Below, piece by piece: positions 59,551 through 64,000 of a stretch of 64,000 nt of DNA. The notes beneath the pieces are model-generated. The model ran no database searches, had not been told where the DNA came from, and saw only the letters and a list, made by a program, of their open reading frames with translations. Where the stretch lies: assembly GCA_016866335.1 (NCBI GenBank), contig VGMT01000007.1, positions 1-64,000 of the forward strand, written 5' to 3'. This stretch comes from Bacteroidota bacterium. Its GTDB lineage: Bacteria; Bacteroidota; Bacteroidia; CAIKAF01. The position numbers and the translations under genes are program-made. Every line of letters starts with the position of its first letter. The first letter of the stretch is position 1.

Positions 59551-60901
59551 TATTCGATCCTCGCTCTCTTTTTAATAAATTATAAATGCTGCTTTTTGAT
59601 ACCTGTAGTTTGTCGGCTACAACCAGAACCTTCTGCTGGTACTTATCTAAATAATGAAACACAATATCTTTTTGATATTCCTCCATGGATTTTTCTTCGT
59701 TTAACCACTGGGTATCCTGCTTACTTTGACTTTGAATAACAATGTCATCTGCCTCAATGAATAAGTCCTTTGATAAAACAATGGCCAGATCAATAATCGC
59801 TTTTAATTCCCTTAAATTTCCCGGAAAATGGTGGCTTTGTAATTTTTCCATGGCTTTTTTTGAAAACCTGTGCGAACCATTCTGTCGATTGCCATTGGAT
59901 TGTTCTATAAACCAATTTGCCAGCAATTCAATATCTTCTTTTCTTTGAACAAGCGGGGGCAGTTCAATCTGCATTTCGGTCAATGTAAACAGCAAATCTG
60001 CTACATGGGGATTAAGTTGCATCCATTTTTCTGAAGTCGTTTGGCTCGAAAAAAGAAGTCTTCCCGAAATTTCAAACCGATAGTTGCTTCCTTTGGAATA
60101 AAAATGTTTACTCCGTTGAATTTGAGCCAATTGTTCCAAAATTGAAGCCGATAAACGCTCAAAATGTTCTATAAGAAGGGTTCCCTTCCCAATTTGAACA
60201 AGTAAGCCGGCCTCACGTTGTATGCCAATCGAGCTAATGAGTTCCCGTCCAAAAAGTACCTGTTCACATTGTTCTTCTGAAAGGCCTATGGGACTAAAAA
60301 CCTGAAAGGGCTGAGAGGCTAAACCTGCTTGTTGATGAATGTACTTGGCCATGGTTTTTTTCCCAGTTCCGCTGGGCCCAAAAATCAAAATGCCCGTACC
60401 CGATTTAGCCGCCTTTTCGGCTATGCTTTTTGCCCGCTTAAAATTAGCGTCTTTTCCTATCAAAAATACCGGTTGAATGGATTTTAGCAATTCTTCTTTT
60501 AAACGCTGATTTTCCCGCTCCAGTTTGGCTTCCTTAATTAGGTTTTTAACAATGTTCCACAGCCGGTCGCGGGTTTGATCGTTCTTGACCAAGTAATCGT
60601 ATGCCCCATGCTTTAAAAGGTCAACAGCGGTTTCAATGTCTTCTTGAGCCGAAACTACAACCACTTTTGCTTTTTGGTCTTTTTCTAAAATGGCCATAAG
60701 CGCATCTTTGCCCTCCATATCTGGCAACCTGTAATCAAGGGTAACCAAAGCTGGTTTAAATTGTATGGCTTCAATACACGAATTCGCTGTACTGAAACGC
60801 CTTACCTCCACATTTGGAAACAACTGTACCGCCGCCTCTAAAAACTCGCCATACCATGGATCGTCTTCTACGATAAAAATCCGAATCACTTCGTCCACCA
60901 T
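59543..60901 (-). CDS. Response regulator with degenerate NtrC-like AAA+ domain and Fis-type HTH
   Basis: A 452-residue regulator. Receiver at about 5-120 is intact (VEDD acidic pair, phospho-Asp in TLDYRLPDMEG, conserved Ser/Thr in VVVSAQED, Lys in YDYLVKND). The AAA+ domain (about 145-380) keeps Walker A GPSGTGKKT and the sensor-2-like FPGNLRELKAI. But GAFTGA is missing (the loop reads FGRELISSIGIQREAG), and Walker B DE becomes EH in GTLLIEHFE. The HTH is at about 420-445 (VADKLQVSKSSIYNLLKR). The GAFTGA loop contacts sigma-54, so it is unlikely to activate sigma-54 promoters; ATP hydrolysis is doubtful. It overlaps the Hpt-like gene. Confidence 0.85.
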   Translation of the reverse strand: MVDEVIRIFIVEDDPWYGEFLEAAVQLFPNVEVRRFSTANSCIEAIQFKPALVTLDYRLPDMEGKDALMAILEKDQKAKVVVVSAQEDIETAVDLLKHGAYDYLVKNDQTRDRLWNIVKNLIKEAKLERENQRLKEELLKSIQPVFLIGKDANFKRAKSIAEKAAKSGTGILIFGPSGTGKKTMAKYIHQQAGLASQPFQVFSPIGLSEEQCEQVLFGRELISSIGIQREAGLLVQIGKGTLLIEHFERLSASILEQLAQIQRSKHFYSKGSNYRFEISGRLLFSSQTTSEKWMQLNPHVADLLFTLTEMQIELPPLVQRKEDIELLANWFIEQSNGNRQNGSHRFSKKAMEKLQSHHFPGNLRELKAIIDLAIVLSKDLFIEADDIVIQSQSKQDTQWLNEEKSMEEYQKDIVFHYLDKYQQKVLVVADKLQVSKSSIYNLLKRERGSNNE

Positions 60902-61016
60902 GATAAATTGGGTTTTCGTGTATAAATGTAACCCTTAGAAATTAAATTCAAAAACTACTTTCGGCCCCCCCGCTAAAGGGGAGTTTAGTTTTAGGGCCCT
61001 TTTTTACCTTTACACT

Positions 61017-61598
61017 ATGTTTCGTTTGCAATTACCTACCGACCCTCGTTGGGTGAACCTGGCCGCTCAAGATTTGGAAGAAATTTTAACCGACCACGCT
61101 TGGTGCGAGCAAAAGGCAGCTTCTTCTGCCATTTCTTTGATGGTTCAATTCTCCGAATTCCCTGAATTGGTGGAACAAATGAGCGCTCTGGTTAAAGAAG
61201 AAATGGAACACTTTCAACGGGTATTTTATTTGTTGAAGGACCGTGGATTCTCCTTGGGTCGAGAACGAAAAGATGCCTATGTGGGCTCTTTGCTGGATTT
61301 TCAGCGAAAAGGGCAATCGGTCCTGTACCGATTGCGCGATAAATTGTTAATGGCTGCATTGATTGAAGCCCGCAGTTGCGAACGATTTCGCTTGCTTTCT
61401 GAGCAACTTCCTGACCCTGACCTTAAGGCATTCTACCGGGAATTAATGGAAAGCGAAGCAGCTCATTACACCCTTTTTATTACCTTGGCCCGAGACCTTA
61501 CAGGCCGAGGTGCCACCGATGAACGCTGGAAAGAATGGCTTGATTACGAAGCGGGAATTTTACTCCAGTTTTCTCAAGGCAAAGGCATTCACGGATAA
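61017..61598 (+). CDS. miaE: tRNA-(ms2io6A)-hydroxylase
   Basis: A 193-residue ferritin-like di-iron monooxygenase that hydroxylates the prenyl group of ms2i6A37 in tRNAs reading U-initial codons. Iron ligands are spread over ILTDHAWCEQKA, KEEMEHF (Glu and His), EARSCERF and ESEAAHY. The opening FRLQLPTDPRWVNLA is diagnostic for the family. Length fits. Divergent from the response-regulator gene, with a weak TACCTTTA promoter-like box 4-5 nt before the ATG. Confidence 0.94.
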   Translation: MFRLQLPTDPRWVNLAAQDLEEILTDHAWCEQKAASSAISLMVQFSEFPELVEQMSALVKEEMEHFQRVFYLLKDRGFSLGRERKDAYVGSLLDFQRKGQSVLYRLRDKLLMAALIEARSCERFRLLSEQLPDPDLKAFYRELMESEAAHYTLFITLARDLTGRGATDERWKEWLDYEAGILLQFSQGKGIHG

Positions 61599-61709
61599 TT
61601 TTAATTTTTAATATTGTAGAATAGGTCCTTAGCGTTTTGCCCAAAACAGAACATTTGCCTACATTTAGATGCATTTCAATCCCTTTGAATAAAATTTCAC
61701 CTTTATCCT

Positions 61710-63014
61710 ATGATGCGTTCGGTCCTTTTAATGCTGCTTGGCTGTATTTTATCTTCCACCCTTTCTGCCCAAGGGGTTTTAATCTCTCCAGCAGGCGGGC
61801 AGCCCAATAACTCGGCCATCCTTGAATTGGCCGACACAACCCGGGGGTTTTTGCTGCCACGATTAAGTACCCTTCAACGAAACAGCATAGCAAACCCCGC
61901 CATAGGCCTGCAGGTGTACAATACCAGCACTCAGTGTCTTGAAATGTTTTTGAGCTCGGGATGGAAGAAGGTAAGTTGTGTTTGCCAAAACCTCCCAAAC
62001 GCAAGCTTTACATTTAGTCCGGCAAGCCCTGGATTTGGACAAAATGTGGCTTTTTCTCCTGTTCAGGCTGGACTTCAATATCAATGGCAATTTACCTCGG
62101 GAAATCCTGCTTCGTCTGTTTCATCTAACCCTTCGGTTAGCTGGTCAGGAGCGGGCACCTATAAAGTTGTATTGCAGGTTACCGATGTGAATGGCTGCAG
62201 CAGCCTTGATAGCCAGAATGTGGTGGTTTCAAATTGCCCAACAGGAACCCAAACCTTTTCCGCCAACGGGAACTTGGCAAGCGGAAGCATTCAGTCTTTT
62301 ACTGTTCCAGCTTGTGTCACCTCTATCACAGTTGAAACTTGGGGAGCTCAAGGCGGTAGTACGAATACAGCAAATGGAGGTTTAGGTGCTTATGCAAAAG
62401 GTACATTTTCGGTGGTAGGTGGAGAAGTTATTCGCATTTTAGTGGGCCAACAAGGGGAAGCCGGCTCCAGCGGTCATGGAAATTGCGGCGGAGGCGGTGG
62501 TGGTAGTTTTGTAACCAGGAACAACAACCAACCCATGTTGGTTGCTGGTGGAGGCGGAGGCGCAGGAACCGCAAACACAAGCGCCATACGGAACCCCGAC
62601 CCTGGACAAACTGGCAACAATGGAACAGCTGGAAAAGGAAACGGTTTGGCCGGCGGAACAGCTGGCAATGCCGCCCCTTCGGTTTGTCCAAACTGCGGTT
62701 CTACCAACGGAGCCGGATTGCTTAGCAACAGCCAGGCCTATGGCGGCGGCTACGGGACCAGCGCCATTGCCTTTGTAAATGGAGGCAATGGATCAACCTC
62801 GGCAAACGGATTTGATGGTGGCTTTGGTGGGGGTGGAGCTGGAGCTTTTGGTGCCGGCGGTGGGGGAGGCTATTCGGGAGGTGGGTCGGGAAATTACACC
62901 AGTACTACCGACAACAGTGGGGGCGGCGGTGGAGGTTCTTTCAACGGAGGTTCAAACACAACCATGCAATCGGGAATCCAAAGTGGAAACGGACAGGTAA
63001 TTATAGCTTGGTAA
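61710..63014 (+). CDS. Secreted protein with PKD domain and ALK/LTK-like glycine-rich domain
   Basis: A 434-residue exported protein: signal peptide (1 to about 20, SSTLSAQ), a short Bacteroidota-type N-module (ILELADTTRGFLLPRLSTLQR), a PKD-like domain (about 95-175: ASFTFSPASPGFGQNVAFSP and GTYKVVLQVTD), and a glycine-rich domain (about 190-434). The latter has the phrase order of ALK/LTK glycine-rich domains: AYAKGTFSVVGGEVIRILVGQ, GGGGGGSFVTRNNNQPMLVA, then GGGGGA and a final GNGQVIIAW. Cys-Gly pairs around CGGGG and CPNCGS may form disulfides. No type IX sorting domain is seen. It overlaps the antiporter gene tail-to-tail by 14 bp. Confidence 0.85.
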   Translation: MMRSVLLMLLGCILSSTLSAQGVLISPAGGQPNNSAILELADTTRGFLLPRLSTLQRNSIANPAIGLQVYNTSTQCLEMFLSSGWKKVSCVCQNLPNASFTFSPASPGFGQNVAFSPVQAGLQYQWQFTSGNPASSVSSNPSVSWSGAGTYKVVLQVTDVNGCSSLDSQNVVVSNCPTGTQTFSANGNLASGSIQSFTVPACVTSITVETWGAQGGSTNTANGGLGAYAKGTFSVVGGEVIRILVGQQGEAGSSGHGNCGGGGGGSFVTRNNNQPMLVAGGGGGAGTANTSAIRNPDPGQTGNNGTAGKGNGLAGGTAGNAAPSVCPNCGSTNGAGLLSNSQAYGGGYGTSAIAFVNGGNGSTSANGFDGGFGGGGAGAFGAGGGGGYSGGGSGNYTSTTDNSGGGGGGSFNGGSNTTMQSGIQSGNGQVIIAW

Positions 63015-64000
63015 TGGGTTCGACCATTTTCCCGAATGCCTTTTTAAGCAATAGGGGGGTGGTTAGGGTGGTTACAATTCCCATGATAACCAAAATTGAA
63101 AATACTTCTGTATTTATAAGGTTATTGCGGTAGGCAATATTGGCAATAACCAATTCCATAATGCCCCGTGCATTCAATCCAATCCCTAAGGTGAACGAGG
63201 TTTTTGTTGATAATCCTGCCATTCGGCCCCCCAAAAATCCACCTATTATTTTTGTTAAGTACGAAACAAGCAATATTCCCAACAACAGTCCAACATGCTT
63301 AATTGAGGTGAAATTAAATTCAAGTCCTATTCCTGAGAAAAAAATAGGAGCCAAAAAACCCATGGCCATATTGCTGCTGGTTTTTTCAATGGCATGCAAA
63401 TTGTTTTTACCAATCAGCGATTCGCTAATAAGCATTGACCCAAAAAAGGCACCTACAATAAAATGAAGCCCCAAATTTTCGGTGAAGGTTGAAAACAATA
63501 AAATAAAAGCGAAAAACAAGGCAAACAAGGGTTCCTTCCCCTTTAAAAAAGCCATCAGTTTGTCCAAGGATTCTTGAATATAATTCCCCCTTTTTAATAG
63601 CTTTCGAATCAACAGGTAAGCGAAACTGAGTAGGACCAAAAAAACAATCAATTTTAAAAAGGAAACTCCACCGGCTTTAAGAATAGACATTACAGACATA
63701 TCGGTATCTTTAATGTTGAGCAAAACCCCCAGAATTGAAAGGGCAAGAACATCGTCAAAAATGGCAATCGAAATGATTTTTTGACCTACCTCTGTATTAA
63801 TTTTACCTAAATCCATTAGAATACGAATGCTCACCGGAAGCGCCGTTATGGCTACGCACAAGCCTATAAAAATGCTGGTCATGATATCTTGCTTAAAAAC
63901 AACTCCAACCCCTATTCCTCCAAAAATGGGAATGAAAAAGGCCATGATTGAAATGACAATGTTCCGACCCCTCAACGATTTTAAGATATCGTCAATGTTG
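63001..64000 (-). CDS. CPA2-type cation:proton antiporter, 5' end outside the window
   Basis: About 333 residues of a multi-helix Na+(K+)/H+ exchanger of the KefB/NhaS3-like CPA2 family. The visible part has at least nine hydrophobic helices, the ion-site region ITALPVSIRILMDLGKINTE and SIAIFDDVLALSILG (conserved Asp-Asp), and LTLGIGLNARGIMELV near the end. The frame stays open to the window edge (codons before the TTG at 63975 read NIDDILKS), so the true start lies beyond 64000. It ends in a 14-bp overlap with the convergent glycine-rich protein gene. Confidence 0.88.
   Translation of the reverse strand, partial: NIDDILKSLRGRNIVISIMAFFIPIFGGIGVGVVFKQDIMTSIFIGLCVAITALPVSIRILMDLGKINTEVGQKIISIAIFDDVLALSILGVLLNIKDTDMSVMSILKAGGVSFLKLIVFLVLLSFAYLLIRKLLKRGNYIQESLDKLMAFLKGKEPLFALFFAFILLFSTFTENLGLHFIVGAFFGSMLISESLIGKNNLHAIEKTSSNMAMGFLAPIFFSGIGLEFNFTSIKHVGLLLGILLVSYLTKIIGGFLGGRMAGLSTKTSFTLGIGLNARGIMELVIANIAYRNNLINTEVFSILVIMGIVTTLTTPLLLKKAFGKMVEPITKL

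Noticed and set aside
59543-60901. Response regulator as PorX, the type IX secretion regulator
   Set aside because: PorX carries a PglZ-like phosphodiesterase domain; this protein has an AAA+ domain and Fis-type HTH.
62428-62728. Minus-strand frames rich in Pro and Leu inside the glycine-rich gene
   Set aside because: They are the complement of Gly codons (GGN read as NCC); the plus-strand protein has a signal peptide and clear domains.

Overview
The window looks like a chromosomal segment of a free-living member of the Bacteroidota (Flavobacteriia/Chitinophagia-like; I cannot place it below phylum with confidence). The evidence is type IX secretion C-terminal sorting domains on two exported proteins, a SusC/TonB-type outer-membrane receptor, an ATP synthase epsilon subunit lacking its C-terminal domain, repeated -7 boxes of the form TAnnTTTG, almost no Shine-Dalgarno sequences, and moderate-to-low GC. 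No rRNA, CRISPR array, prophage or insertion sequence was seen. There are two tRNAs (Leu-CAG, Phe-GAA).

Layout. 0.1-8.3 kb: a serine-hydrolase-like exported protein that has lost its SxxK motif, tRNA-Leu, a universal stress protein interrupted by an in-frame TAG, an LpxL-like acyltransferase, an exported thioredoxin, ppk1, a TPR membrane protein and ribH. 8.4-14.2 kb: a Bcp/PrxQ peroxiredoxin, a MacB/FtsX-type permease, hutI, a beta-propeller lipoprotein and a DUF5723-type outer-membrane protein. 14.2-16.4 kb: a compact minus-strand cassette of a CarH/LitR-type MerR-cobalamin regulator followed by two paralogous sigma-70 factors; all three leaders share GTTTAAC/GTTAAAC palindromes. 16.4-19.6 kb: metK, apbE and a CDF cation transporter. 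19.6-26.3 kb: a surface-polysaccharide-like block (Wzy-like, Wzz-like, acyltransferase 3, YfhO). 26.3-29.8 kb: malic enzyme, M42 peptidase, rpmH (too short for most ORF cut-offs) and PrsW. 30.0-36.4 kb: exported proteins (TonB receptor, M1 peptidase with sorting domain, four-repeat DUF4397 protein with sorting domain). 36.6-46.7 kb: a GlcD-type FAD oxidase, a YugP-like peptidase, a GNAT-like protein, a TrmN6-like methyltransferase, and a minus-strand set running coaX, outer-membrane protein, TPR protein, lptC and a CNNM/CorC protein. 46.7-55.5 kb: tRNA-Phe, a small outer-membrane protein, an M16 peptidase, cdd, an M17 peptidase, pdxA, atpD and atpC. 55.5-64 kb: a remnant of an esterase, a fumarylacetoacetase-fold hydrolase, an NSS transporter with a 35-residue MetS-like partner, an Hpt protein with a degenerate NtrC-like regulator, miaE, a PKD plus ALK-like glycine-rich secreted protein, and a truncated CPA2 antiporter at the window edge.

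Four copies of one interspersed element, each close to 143 bp, sit between genes at 22.2, 34.4, 38.0 and 59.0 kb. Most of the window is ordinary core genome. The parts most worth attention are the light-sensor/two-sigma cassette with its shared operator-like sites, the 143-bp element family, the MetS microprotein, the Hpt/AAA+ pair, the bacterial ALK-type glycine-rich domain, and the two damaged or repurposed genes (serine hydrolase, universal stress protein).
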